From Candidatus Acetothermia bacterium (GTDB taxonomy: Bacteria > Bipolaricaulota > Bipolaricaulia > UBA7950 > UBA9294): 11,297 nucleotides of DNA. The position numbers were made by a program, and so were the translations under genes. How positions within the stretch are numbered: the stretch's first letter is position 1; the number at the start of each line of letters is the position of its first letter. Of this stretch, positions 1 to 6,952 are shown piece after piece. Below the pieces are notes generated by a model. It did no database searches. It was not told the DNA's origin and saw nothing but the letters and a program-made list of their open reading frames with translations. The DNA is taken from contig DQCH01000119.1 of assembly GCA_003545155.1 (NCBI GenBank), positions 1 through 11,297 of the forward strand, given 5' to 3'.

Positions 1-110
1 ACATGAGCTAACGCTACCTCATAGACCGTTTCCAGTAAACCAGGTCCAAGGTCTCGGTGGACCGACACCGCGGTATCAACAACGATCTTTCCTATCTCGT
101 TTTCCGTCAT
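1..110 (-). CDS. GxxExxY-family protein, N-terminal part (cut by the window edge)
   Basis: The minus strand from an ATG at 110 gives 36 residues before the window ends. They start MTENEIGKIVVDTAVSVH and continue with RDLGPGLLETVYEVALAH. The name-giving signature is present as GLLETVY at residues 23-29, and the ENEIGKIVVD...VHRDLGPGL lead-in is typical of the family. Members are usually about 125 aa, so roughly two thirds of the gene lies outside the window. The family has been linked to the PD-(D/E)XK nuclease fold, but its biological role is not established. No good Shine-Dalgarno site is visible, only a GAGG about 9 nt upstream. A short CTTTGCG/CTCTGCG-type repeat lies immediately upstream, an arrangement commonly seen with this family. 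The family call is firm; function is open. Confidence 0.85.
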   Translation of the reverse strand, partial: MTENEIGKIVVDTAVSVHRDLGPGLLETVYEVALAH

Positions 111-138
111 TCTTTGCGCCTCTGCGTCTCTGCGAGAG
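111..138. repeat. GxxExxY-associated short repeat
   Basis: This stretch reads TCTTTGCGCC-TCTGCGTCTC-TGCGAGAG directly upstream of the GxxExxY start codon. It is built from T/CTGCG(T/C) units and matches the right arm of the repeats at 9093-9403, which carry CTTTGCGTGCTCTGCGCC and CTGCGAGAG. Repeats of this kind often lie beside GxxExxY genes in environmental bacteria. Confidence 0.6.
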
Positions 139-195
139 CCCCATCTCTTGAGTCTTTCTCTCTAGTTACCTTAGCTTAACCGTGAGGAGCCCTTA

Positions 196-224
196 AAGAG
201 AGGGTGAGTTCGACCTTCTCTCTT
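196..224 (-). terminator. Weak hairpin after the patatin-like gene
   Basis: AAGAGAG (196-202) pairs with CTCTCTT (218-224), and GGT (203-205) with ACC (213-215), leaving a TT bulge and a 7-nt loop. It starts 1 nt past the stop codon of the patatin-like gene. On the minus strand only TTT follows the stem, so it may be a weak terminator or simply a 3'-end stem. The bases between here and the GxxExxY repeat (139-195) show nothing else. Confidence 0.35.
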
Positions 225-225
225 A

Positions 226-1116
226 TCAATGGTGGCTGGGCGAACGATTGCGGATTCCGCACAACTTCTTGATCGTGGAGATGTGAGAAAGGGTTTCCTC
301 CTTGCCGGCGCGCACCGCGTCTTGTAAGTGCTCGAAAGCGAACATCGTTATCCAGCCTACATCCGGTTGCAGCAGGAGGAGGCGTCCGTCAAGCCGTTTG
401 CGTGCTTGTTCGAGCTGAAGAGTGGTCAGTCGCTGGGAGGTGATTCGTTGCGCCTGGAAGAGGGCATCAAAGCTGGTGTCAACGCGACGCGTCAGTGGTG
501 AACTGGTGTCAACAGCGATCACGACCTCAGCTCCCATATCGATCGTCACATCAACTGGGATCTTATCGATGATTCCACCGTCGATCAGGTATCGCCCCTC
601 GTGAGCAACGGGGTAGAAGATGCCTGGGACTGCGGCACTTGCGGTCACTGCATGATAAAGTTTGCCCTCGGTCAACGCGACCCGTTCTCCGCTCTCTAAA
701 TCAGTTGCCACGGCGGCAAACGGGATCTTAACCTCGGAGAAGCTCTTCTTGGCGGTCAACAAAGAAAAGAGTTCATACATGCGGGCCAGTTTCTCTGGGG
801 CGGTCTCCTCCTCGCGCCAGCTTGATCCACGAACGTATTCTACCATCCCGCGTCCGATGGCCCGTCGCACCTCGCGCATGGTGCTCTCTGAGATCTGTAA
901 TAGCTCGTTTAAGTTAAGGCAAGAGAGAAGCTGATTTAGCTTATCAAGGTCCGTCCCGATCGCCTTTGCTGCCCCTATCGTCGCTCCTATACTGGTTCCG
1001 GCGATTACATCGACAGGGATGTCGTTCTCTTCCAGGGCGATGAGTACACCGAGGTGGGCAAAGCCACGCGCTCCGCCACCGCCGAGTGCTACACCGATCC
1101 TTCGTCGCTTGCGCAA
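226..1116 (-). CDS. Patatin-like phospholipase, RssA/NTE family
   Basis: This is a probable cytoplasmic lipid acyl hydrolase with a Ser-Asp catalytic dyad. With the start chosen here (TTG at 1116, 296 aa), the oxyanion motif GGGGARG is at residues 12-18. The nucleophile elbow GTSIG has Ser42, and the catalytic Asp is Asp179 in DGG. All core motifs are intact, and the length of about 300 aa is normal for bacterial RssA-type proteins. The frame stays open to a TTG at 1164, but that start lacks a Shine-Dalgarno site and would add 16 residues encoded by the groEL terminator hairpin. The TTG at 1116 has AAGGGGG 6 nt upstream, which is the 3' arm of that hairpin, and gives the family-like start (M)RKRRRIGVALGGGG. 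Its closeness to groEL suggests expression by read-through. The substrate is unknown. Confidence 0.88.
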   Translation of the reverse strand: MRKRRRIGVALGGGGARGFAHLGVLIALEENDIPVDVIAGTSIGATIGAAKAIGTDLDKLNQLLSCLNLNELLQISESTMREVRRAIGRGMVEYVRGSSWREEETAPEKLARMYELFSLLTAKKSFSEVKIPFAAVATDLESGERVALTEGKLYHAVTASAAVPGIFYPVAHEGRYLIDGGIIDKIPVDVTIDMGAEVVIAVDTSSPLTRRVDTSFDALFQAQRITSQRLTTLQLEQARKRLDGRLLLLQPDVGWITMFAFEHLQDAVRAGKEETLSHISTIKKLCGIRNRSPSHH

Positions 1117-1156
1117 AGAAAACCCCCTTCGCCCGATCTTAGTCAGGCGAAGGGGG
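1117..1156 (-). terminator. Intrinsic terminator of groESL (also carries the patatin RBS)
   Basis: On the minus strand CCCCCTTCGCC (1156-1146) pairs perfectly over 11 bp with GGCGAAGGGGG (1133-1123) across a 12-nt loop. TTTTCTTT follows at once. It begins 18 nt after the groEL stop codon. The GGGGG end of the 3' arm is 6 nt from the preferred TTG start of the patatin-like gene, so the stem would hide that gene's ribosome binding site. Confidence 0.85.
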
Positions 1157-1174
1157 AAGGACAAGTTGCTAGGT

Positions 1175-2788
1175 TTAGTACATCGGGGGTTGAGGAGGCA
1201 TTGCCGGCATCTCCTCCTTCTCCTTGATCTCAGCGACTAGGGCGCCGGTGGTGAGGAGCATTCCGGCGATCGAGACCGCGTTTTGCAATGCAGAACGGGT
1301 CACCTTGGTTGGATCGACGATTCCGGCCTCGAACATGTCTCGGTAATCCTCAACTAGGACGTCGAACCCGACTCCCGGCTTCTCTGCCTTGACATGCTCG
1401 ACCACAATTGCTCCCTCGAAGCCGGCGTTATCTGCCAGTTGACGTAAGGGGGCTTCCAGGGCCCGATGGAGGATCTTTCCTCCCACTGCCTCGTCGTCTT
1501 TGAGCTTGAGGGCCTCTATTACTTTGGCCGCGCTCACTAGGGCAACGCCACCACCAGGGAGAATCCCCTCGTCGACGGCCGCCTTTGTCGCTTCGAGTGC
1601 ATCCTCCATGCGGTGCTTCTTCTCGGACAGCTCGGTCTCAGTGGGGGCGCCAACCTTGATCACGGCGACCCCGCCGGCGAGCTTTGCCTTGCGCTCCTCT
1701 AGCTTTTCCCGATCGTAGTCGGAATCGGTAGTCTCGACCTGAGCCTCAATCTGCTCGATCCGTCCCTTGATGGCGTCCGTTGAGCCTTTGCCACCGATAA
1801 TGGTGGTGTCGTTGCTGTCTATCTTCACGTTCTCGGCCCGCCCAAGCATGTCGAGCGTTGTGTCCTTGATCTGCATCCCCGCGTCCTCGGCGATCACCGT
1901 GCCGCCGGTGAGGATGGCGAGATCTTCAAGCATCGCCTTGCGACGGTCGCCGAAGCCTGGGGCCTTCACTGCACAACTCGTCAGCGTACCTTTAAGCTTG
2001 TTTAAGACAAGCGTTGTCAGTGCCTCCCCAGTGACGTCCTTAGCGATGACCAGGAATGGTTTGCCCGACTGGGCTACCTTCTCCAACAACGGGACGATGT
2101 CGATCGCGCTCTTTAACTCTTGGTCGGTAATTAGGATGTGGGGGTTCTCGAGGAGGACCTCCATCTTTTTAGGATCGGTCACGAAGTAGGGGGAGATGTA
2201 CTCACGGTCGAACTGCATTCCCTCGACGACCTCGTAGTAGGTTTCGATCGTGTCCGAGTCCTCCACGGTGATCACGCCGTCTTCACCCACTGCCTCCATG
2301 GCATCGGCGATGATCTTCCCGATGGACTCGTCGTTGGCGGAGATGGTTGCCACCTGTGCCGTCTCCTCTTTAGTCTTAAGAGCGCGGCTCTGCCCCTTCA
2401 GCGACTCAACGACCTTAGCCGTTCCCTTCTCCAACCCGCGTTTCATTTCCATTGGGTTTGCACCGGCGGCAAGGTTCTTGAAGCCTTCCTCGATCATGGT
2501 GTGCGCGAGAATCGTTGCCGTGGTCGTGCCGTCGCCAGCGATGTCGTTTGTCTTAGAGGCGACCTCCTTGACGAGCTGGGCCCCCATGTTCTCGAATTCG
2601 TCCTTGTACTCTTGCTCCTGCGCAATCGTTACTCCATCGTTGGTGATGTCGGGACTGCCAAACTTCTTGTCGATGATCACGTTGCGACCGCGCGGTCCAA
2701 GCGTGATCCGTACTGCATCGGTGAGTTTGTCAATTCCCCCCATCATCTTACGACGGGCTTCCTCGCTGAATATCACTTCTTTTGCCAT
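1175..2788 (-). CDS. groEL: 60 kDa chaperonin GroEL
   Basis: This is the large subunit of the ATP-driven double-ring folding chamber, working with GroES in the cytoplasm. At 537 aa it is close to the usual ~540. ATP-site signatures are present: TLGPRGRNV from residue 29, DGVT at 51-54 and GDGTTT at 85-90, with PGGGVAL in the C-terminal equatorial part. The C-terminus is [11 protein letters not shown] rather than the flexible GGM repeat of E. coli and many others, so the cavity tail is short and proline-rich. The ATG at 2788 has AAAGGGGG 8 nt upstream. It follows groES by 24 bp in the same operon, under the promoter and CIRCE site upstream of groES. Transcription probably ends at the hairpin at 1117-1156. 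Confidence 0.98.
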   Translation of the reverse strand: MAKEVIFSEEARRKMMGGIDKLTDAVRITLGPRGRNVIIDKKFGSPDITNDGVTIAQEQEYKDEFENMGAQLVKEVASKTNDIAGDGTTTATILAHTMIEEGFKNLAAGANPMEMKRGLEKGTAKVVESLKGQSRALKTKEETAQVATISANDESIGKIIADAMEAVGEDGVITVEDSDTIETYYEVVEGMQFDREYISPYFVTDPKKMEVLLENPHILITDQELKSAIDIVPLLEKVAQSGKPFLVIAKDVTGEALTTLVLNKLKGTLTSCAVKAPGFGDRRKAMLEDLAILTGGTVIAEDAGMQIKDTTLDMLGRAENVKIDSNDTTIIGGKGSTDAIKGRIEQIEAQVETTDSDYDREKLEERKAKLAGGVAVIKVGAPTETELSEKKHRMEDALEATKAAVDEGILPGGGVALVSAAKVIEALKLKDDEAVGGKILHRALEAPLRQLADNAGFEGAIVVEHVKAEKPGVGFDVLVEDYRDMFEAGIVDPTKVTRSALQNAVSIAGMLLTTGALVAEIKEKEEMPAMPPQPPMY

Positions 2789-2812
2789 TTTTAAAGCCCC
2801 CTTTATCCTTAG

Positions 2813-3082
2813 TTATTCAATAACCGCTAGTACGTCGCTGCTTTTGACCAAGAGGAGTTTCTCGTCCTTAAACTCAATCTCCGTTCCGGCGAAGCTCGAG
2901 ACGATGATCTCGTCCCCCTCTTTGACCTCAATCTTTTCGTCGCTTCCTATGGCCAAGACCTTACCCCGTATGACCTTGTCGCTCTTGGCGCTTTCAGGGA
3001 GGACGATTCCCCCAGAGGTCTTGCGCTCTTCCTCTTCGATTTTCTTTGCCAGAATTCTTTTCCCCAACGGTTTGATCTTCAT
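2813..3082 (-). CDS. groES: 10 kDa co-chaperonin GroES
   Basis: GroES is the seven-subunit lid of the GroEL chamber. It is 89 aa, slightly shorter than the usual ~95. The N-terminal beta strand (IKPLGKRILAKKIEEEE), the mobile loop around ERKTSGGIVLPESA that docks on GroEL, and the RGKVLAIG strand are all recognisable. The ATG at 3082 is preceded by AGGAGG with 7-nt spacing. It is the first gene of the groES-groEL operon, with a 24-bp gap to groEL. Its transcript starts inside or next to a CIRCE element, so HrcA repression with heat-shock induction is expected. No hrcA gene is present in the window. Confidence 0.97.
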   Translation of the reverse strand: MKIKPLGKRILAKKIEEEERKTSGGIVLPESAKSDKVIRGKVLAIGSDEKIEVKEGDEIIVSSFAGTEIEFKDEKLLLVKSSDVLAVIE

Positions 3083-3109
3083 CTGCTTTCCTCCTCTTTA
3101 GAGTTGTTG

Positions 3110-3136
3110 TTAGCACTCTCACCTGTGGCTTGCTAA
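3110..3136 (-). promoter_or_regulatory. CIRCE operator (HrcA binding site), imperfect
   Basis: On the plus strand TTAGCACTC (3110-3118), a 9-nt spacer and GCTTGCTAA (3128-3136) match the CIRCE consensus TTAGCACTC-N9-GAGTGCTAA. The left arm is perfect, the right arm matches 7 of 9, and the spacer length is exact. It lies between the -10 box and groES, where HrcA would block transcription. Confidence 0.92.
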
Positions 3137-3140
3137 AGGT

Positions 3141-3169
3141 ATTTTACCCGGGGCTCTTACTTGCGTCAA
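3141..3169 (-). promoter_or_regulatory. groESL promoter, sigma70 type
   Basis: On the minus strand TTGACG (3169-3164) and TAAAAT (3146-3141) are separated by exactly 17 bp. Each box matches the consensus at 5 of 6 positions. The predicted +1 falls within or at the edge of the CIRCE element. Confidence 0.85.
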
Positions 3170-3183
3170 GGTGAGATCGTTTC

Positions 3184-3212
3184 TTGTAAAACGCTGAATG
3201 GATCGCTATATT
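3184..3212 (+). promoter_or_regulatory. Promoter of the DUF2227 gene, leaderless layout
   Basis: TTGTAA (3184-3189), a 17-bp spacer and TATATT (3207-3212) are followed by the family-consistent ATG at 3222, 9 nt after the -10 box. The expected +1 therefore lies on or within a few nt of the ATG, and no Shine-Dalgarno site is present. Confidence 0.55.
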
Positions 3213-3221
3213 CTTCACATC

Positions 3222-3689
3222 ATGCCCGGGGCAAGGGTGCACCTAAAGATAGAGATGATACTGTTGGCGGCCTCCACAATCGGGGTCGCCATTCTTGAGC
3301 GTGGGGGGATCATTCACTGGCGCGATGGAGCGGTATTCCTGTTTGCCTATCTGTTCTCCAGTCTCTTTTTGAGCCCCGATCTTGACCTTCTGCAAAGCCG
3401 CGCGTCTCGACGCTGGGGGATCGGGCGCATCCTCTGGTTTCCTTATGCAAAGATCTTCCCTCATCGCCGCCTCTCGCACCACCTCCTTTTCGGACCACTG
3501 ACGCGAATCCTCTACCTGGGGGCAATTGTCCTTGTCATCTCTTGGGGGATTGGGCTTATCATTGGGCGGCCACTGCACCCCTTTTCACAGGTGAGGCCGA
3601 TTATTGTGCCGGTTTTGTGCGGTCTATATCTTCCCAATCAGATTCACATCGTAGTCGACCGGCTCTGGTCATTTTTAAAAACAGCGTAA
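3222..3689 (+). CDS. DUF2227-family putative metal-binding membrane protein
   Basis: This uncharacterised protein resembles the DUF2227 'metal-binding' family known best from cyanobacteria. Its core is FLSPDLDLLQ, then RRWGIGRILWFPYAKIFPHRRLSHHLLFG. The Asp pair and the PHR.LSHH histidines are the likely metal ligands, as in membrane-bound metal hydrolase-like proteins. Hydrophobic stretches before SPDLDL, after the SHH motif (YLGAIVLVISWGIGLIIG) and near the C-terminus suggest three to four membrane segments. The frame is open from an ATG at 3198. The ATG at 3222 is preferred because family members begin MPSGRTH-like (here MPGARVH) and because the -10 box lies between the two ATGs. It is divergent from groES. 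Length is 155 aa with this start. No substrate is known. Confidence 0.75.
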   Translation: MPGARVHLKIEMILLAASTIGVAILERGGIIHWRDGAVFLFAYLFSSLFLSPDLDLLQSRASRRWGIGRILWFPYAKIFPHRRLSHHLLFGPLTRILYLGAIVLVISWGIGLIIGRPLHPFSQVRPIIVPVLCGLYLPNQIHIVVDRLWSFLKTA

Positions 3690-3693
3690 GCGG

Positions 3694-3722
3694 TTGTGAG
3701 AGGCACTTGTTGCCCCTATAAT
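3694..3722 (+). promoter_or_regulatory. Promoter of the rlpA-like gene, leaderless layout
   Basis: TTGTGA (3694-3699), a 17-bp spacer and a perfect TATAAT (3717-3722) are followed by the ATG at 3730, only 7 nt on. The expected +1 is at or within 1-2 nt of the start codon. There is no room for, and no sign of, a Shine-Dalgarno site. Confidence 0.7.
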
Positions 3723-3729
3723 CGATGCG

Positions 3730-4104
3730 ATGAAAGAATGGGTTCTTTACCTCATCTCAGCGGTTACCCTCATCGGACTGGTCGTTCTCTACCAGGTGGC
3801 TGGTCCTTACTATGAGGTGGGGATCGCTTCTTGGTATGGGCCGGGATTCCACGGGAACCATACGGCGAACGGCGAGGTCTACGACATGTATGGGGTTAGC
3901 GCCGCTCACAAGACCCTCCCTTTCGGGACGATTGTTAAGGTGGTTGAGCTTTCGACAGGGAGGAGTATCGTGGTTCGCATCAATGACCGTGGCCCATTTA
4001 TCGAAGGACGGATCATCGACCTTTCCAAAGGCGCAGCGGAAAAGCTCGGCATTGTCGAGAAGGGAATCACCAAAGTGGGGTTGCGTATCCTGCGCTGGCC
4101 TTAA
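3730..4104 (+). CDS. rlpA: RlpA-like septal ring lytic transglycosylase
   Basis: This is a double-psi beta-barrel protein of the RlpA family, whose studied members cleave peptidoglycan strands that lack stem peptides at division sites. A single N-terminal hydrophobic segment (about residues 5-24) anchors or exports it, with no lipobox. The domain runs from ASWYGPGFHGNHTANGE at residue 33 to the end. Glu49, His60 and Asp86 have the same spacing (11 and 26 residues) as the E120/H131/D157 set reported important for Pseudomonas aeruginosa RlpA, so activity is plausible. There is no SPOR domain, and at 124 aa it is a minimal version. A strong promoter ends 7 nt before the ATG, pointing to a leaderless mRNA. 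The family call is firm; enzymatic activity is inferred. Confidence 0.88.
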   Translation: MKEWVLYLISAVTLIGLVVLYQVAGPYYEVGIASWYGPGFHGNHTANGEVYDMYGVSAAHKTLPFGTIVKVVELSTGRSIVVRINDRGPFIEGRIIDLSKGAAEKLGIVEKGITKVGLRILRWP

Positions 4105-4110
4105 AGGCCA
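4096..4110 (+). terminator. Small hairpin at the rlpA stop codon
   Basis: TGGCC (4096-4100), loop TTAAA (containing the stop codon) and GGCCA (4106-4110) form a short palindrome. No T-tract follows, so at best it is a weak or factor-assisted terminator. Confidence 0.25.
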
Positions 4111-4117
4111 TTAACGG

Positions 4118-4228
4118 TTATGGGACCAGGCAGCACAGACCGCGAACCTTGGTGTTCTTCCAGATAAACGGCCGCTGGATATCAGGTAGGTGGATCTGCC
4201 AGTCTGAGGTGTGTAAGAACCGAACCAT
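4118..4228 (-). pseudogene. Chimeric short ORF: SbcD/Mre11-like start joined to a DUF262-like motif
   Basis: A 36-aa minus-strand frame starts at the ATG at 4228, with AGGAGG 7 nt upstream (4241-4236). Another ATG precedes it at 4231. It opens with MVRFLHTSDWQI, the first strand of SbcD/Mre11-type metallophosphoesterases with the metal-ligand D-x-H/D region (HTSDWQ). It switches at once to LPDIQRPFIWKNTKVRGL, the N-terminal signature of DUF262/GmrS-type proteins (IQRPFVW), and stops after CCLVP. Neither domain is complete: a real SbcD is about 400 aa and a DUF262 protein about 600 aa. The simplest reading is a deletion or recombination scar joining two defence or repair genes in frame. A functional micropeptide cannot be excluded because the Shine-Dalgarno site is good. 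The frame is open upstream to about 4372 without a better start. Confidence 0.55.
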
Positions 4229-4231
4229 CAT

Positions 4232-4584
4232 TGAACCTCCTGTAGGTGGGTGGATGTGGGGAGGCCAGTTGGCGAACTTGGGCTGGCCGGGTTCTTCGCC
4301 GTCAGAGGACGGAATCCACCCAGAGATAAATGTTATGTTCCCCGAATACCCAGGGTATGCCTGCTAAGACTGGTTTTCCGGGGCGCATACCTTCCAAGCA
4401 TACAAGTTTATGGGCAGGAGCCAAGTGGGGTGTTGCATCGCAAGGCCTGGTGCCGATGTTAAGGGTGTTCACTCAAGTGGAGCTTGAGGAGAGCTTCAGG
4501 CAGAGGTTGCGATTCTGTCACAAGCGGCCGAAAATGTGTTCAACTCTCCATATTATTACAGTGACAGCTGGGGCGTGACTTGAG
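4232..4584. other. Non-coding stretch with several inverted repeats
   Basis: No ORF here has recognisable family features, yet the sequence is rich in pairing segments. TGGGTGGAT (4247-4255) pairs with ATCCACCCA (4314-4322) over 9 bp. It encloses GGCCAG/CTGGCC (4263-4268/4283-4288) and CCGTC-AGAG-GACGG (4299-4312), so a three-way junction is possible. Downstream, ATACC-CAG-GGTAT and the alternative GGTATGC/GCATACC (4354-4360/4385-4391) compete. This could be a structured RNA, the end of a lost mobile element, or chance. No clear promoter for the helicase operon is visible; a TATTAT at 4551 has no good -35 box. Confidence 0.4.
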
Positions 4585-6912
4585 ATGGGGCATAAAGGGA
4601 ATAGTCAGCCGGAATTGATATTGTCTGATTCCGATAAGCGGCACTACGAGATATTTGAGCTGGTTGCAAAGAAGGGGGCAAGGGCGCGGGTGCTGGCGTT
4701 GGCCGAAGAGGCGATTCGTGCCTATCCGACCGATGCAGCGTTGCTCAATCTCGGCGCACTGGCAGCCCTGCTTGAGGAAAAGCCGGCACGGGCATTAACT
4801 TTTCTGAAGCGTTTGAATAAGCGCTATATTCCCCGGAGCGACGATCATCTGTACAAGGCGCTCGCCCTCGCGCAGCAGGGTCGCTGGCCCCAGGCCAATA
4901 ACATCTTGAAACAGCACCGGTTGGACCGGCTCGATACGGCGGTTGACTGCACCCCCTGTGGTGAGTTCCTTGGTGAGTGGATCGTTCACTGGATCACTGA
5001 GATTCGTTTTAGGATGCAGCAGATCACCAGACAAGGGGAAAGGAAGCCCTACAACGCTACACGTATGCCCACAAAGAAAGAAGACGCGCCCGTCGTGGTC
5101 ACTGCCGGGAATGCCGCTACCATTAAAGCCCCAGCGGCCTTCGCCGCGCTCGAGGAGCAGTTCCCCGAACTCTCCCGCGCTGAAGCGAATCTCCCCCTCC
5201 AGTTTGATTTGGCCGTGGAGGATGTACTCCTGCCCGACGGTATCGCGCCGTCAAACGCCGATGCCGGTCGCTGGTATCACCTACGCCGGGAATTCGCGCG
5301 GTTGAACCTCCTGGGTGGCTTCGACGAACTGCTGTGCCTGCCGCAACTGCACGGCGTGGACACCTATTGGTTCCAGCTGGAGACGGTGCGCAAGGTGCTA
5401 AAGCAGTTCCGTGGCCGGGTGCTGCTGGCAGACGAGGTAGGACTGGGCAAGACCGTGGAGGCGGGGATGGTACTTAAGGAATACATGCTGCGCGGTATGG
5501 TGGAGCGCGTGTTGATATTGACCCCGGCGTCACTCGTCGGGCAGTGGCACGAGGAGATGGAGACCAAGTTCGACATCAACTTCGCCACCAGCTACAACTC
5601 CCTCCTCCGCACCGCCCCGGAAGAATTTTGGGCGCAGCCCAAAGTGATCGCCTCTATCGCCACCGCGCGCCGCAAGGAGCACTTCGCACGTCTGAGAAAG
5701 CAGCGCTACGACATGATCATCGTCGATGAGGCCCACCACCTGAAGAACCGCAGCACCAACAATTGGAGACTGGTGGACGGTCTGCACAAGCGGTTTCTGT
5801 TGTTGCTCTCGGCGACTCCGGTGCAGAACAACCTGGTAGAGCTCTACAACCTGCTTACCCTGCTCAAACCGGGCATATTCAAGACGGAGAGGGAGTTCCG
5901 TAGTGCTTATATGACGCCGGGACAACCCCGCATCCCCGCCAACCGGGAACGGATGCACGACCTGATGCGCGATGTCATGATCCGCAATACCCGTTCCCTC
6001 GTCGATGTGCGCCTCCCGCCGCGACAGGCCGTGACCCTGCGTCTCGACCCAGACGACGAAGAGACGGCCTGCTACCATGAGATCACGAGGCGGCTCCGGG
6101 CCGCCCACGCTCAGGGTGCTGGGAAACAGCGGCTGGCATTGCAGCATCTGCTAAGCGCCGCCGGCTCCTCACCGGCCGCAGCAGCAGCCGCGGTAGAGCG
6201 GTTCGCGACGAGGCGTAAGGAAGAGCCCGCATGGCAGGCGTTGCACCAGCGCTACACGGCCATCTCCTGCGGGATCAAGGAACAGGCGTTGCTCGATCTT
6301 TTAAAGAAGAACCCCGACGAGAAGAAGATAGTCTTCGTCCACCACCGGGAGACCTTGGCGCATTTGGCCGGCCTGCTGAACGAGCGCAAGATCGCCTTTG
6401 CACGCTTCGACGGCTCCATGAGAGGTCCGGAAAAGGACGCGGCGATCGAGTGCTTCCGCGAGGAAAGACACGTGCTGTTATGCAGCGAATCCGGTGGCGA
6501 AGGACGCAATCTGCAGTTCTGCAACACCCTGATCAACTTCGATCTGCCCTGGAATCCGATGATCATCGAGCAGCGGATCGGGCGTATTCATCGCATCGGT
6601 CAACAACGCGAGGTGTTCATCTTCAATCTGGCGGTGCGCGGCACGGTGGAGGAACAGGTGCTACGCATCCTGGACGAGAAGATCAACATGTTTGAGCTAG
6701 TGGTCGGTGAGATCGGTGCCATCCTGGGTGAAATGGAGGACAAGCAGGATTTCGCCAACATGGTATTCGATGCCTGGCTAGACACCACCGACCATGAACG
6801 ACCCGCCGTCTTCGACGCCCTGGGTGAGCGCATGGTCGCAGCCAAGACCAAATACGAAGCGGTCAAGGTCCTGGACGATGAACTGTTTGGCGAGGAATTC
6901 GAGACCGCCTAA
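4585..6912 (+). CDS. SNF2-family helicase/ATPase, RapA-like, with TPR-like N-terminus
   Basis: This is a superfamily 2 DNA translocase of the RapA/HepA-like SNF2 group, 775 aa. Residues ~10-115 form helical TPR-like repeats (LLNLGALAALLEEKPARAL; LYKALALAQQGRWPQA), a likely protein-interaction module. The helicase core is complete: motif I DEVGLGKT (283-290, Walker Lys289), motif II DEAH (381-384), SATP (409-412), motif V SGGEGRNLQ (636-644) and motif VI QRIGRIHRIGQ (663-673). A stop codon 9 nt upstream in frame fixes ATG 4585 as the first possible start; it lacks a good Shine-Dalgarno site. The next gene begins 40 bp after its stop and is probably co-transcribed. Frequent CTG and GCG codons differ from the left block and suggest horizontal transfer. 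Biochemical activity is inferred; the process served is unknown, with phage defence or DNA repair as candidates. Confidence 0.93.
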   Translation: MGHKGNSQPELILSDSDKRHYEIFELVAKKGARARVLALAEEAIRAYPTDAALLNLGALAALLEEKPARALTFLKRLNKRYIPRSDDHLYKALALAQQGRWPQANNILKQHRLDRLDTAVDCTPCGEFLGEWIVHWITEIRFRMQQITRQGERKPYNATRMPTKKEDAPVVVTAGNAATIKAPAAFAALEEQFPELSRAEANLPLQFDLAVEDVLLPDGIAPSNADAGRWYHLRREFARLNLLGGFDELLCLPQLHGVDTYWFQLETVRKVLKQFRGRVLLADEVGLGKTVEAGMVLKEYMLRGMVERVLILTPASLVGQWHEEMETKFDINFATSYNSLLRTAPEEFWAQPKVIASIATARRKEHFARLRKQRYDMIIVDEAHHLKNRSTNNWRLVDGLHKRFLLLLSATPVQNNLVELYNLLTLLKPGIFKTEREFRSAYMTPGQPRIPANRERMHDLMRDVMIRNTRSLVDVRLPPRQAVTLRLDPDDEETACYHEITRRLRAAHAQGAGKQRLALQHLLSAAGSSPAAAAAAVERFATRRKEEPAWQALHQRYTAISCGIKEQALLDLLKKNPDEKKIVFVHHRETLAHLAGLLNERKIAFARFDGSMRGPEKDAAIECFREERHVLLCSESGGEGRNLQFCNTLINFDLPWNPMIIEQRIGRIHRIGQQREVFIFNLAVRGTVEEQVLRILDEKINMFELVVGEIGAILGEMEDKQDFANMVFDAWLDTTDHERPAVFDALGERMVAAKTKYEAVKVLDDELFGEEFETA

Positions 6913-6952
6913 CAATGAGCGTTGCAAGCAATGAATCCTACACTGAGAGCTG

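Noticed and set aside
2250..3101. Long plus-strand open frame of 283 codons
   Set aside because: It is the antisense of groEL and groES, both certain genes; its composition (Ser-rich, no family features) is that of a shadow frame.
3198..3221. ATG at 3198 as the DUF2227 start
   Set aside because: It lies upstream of the -10 box and adds residues not seen at the start of family members.
4149..4578. Three overlapping plus-strand frames (4149-4367, 4250-4462, 4330-4578)
   Set aside because: They overlap each other in different frames, have no Shine-Dalgarno sites and no family features; the inverted repeats explain the sequence better.
5530..6147. Minus-strand open frame of 205 codons
   Set aside because: It lies fully antisense within the SNF2 helicase core, whose motifs are intact.
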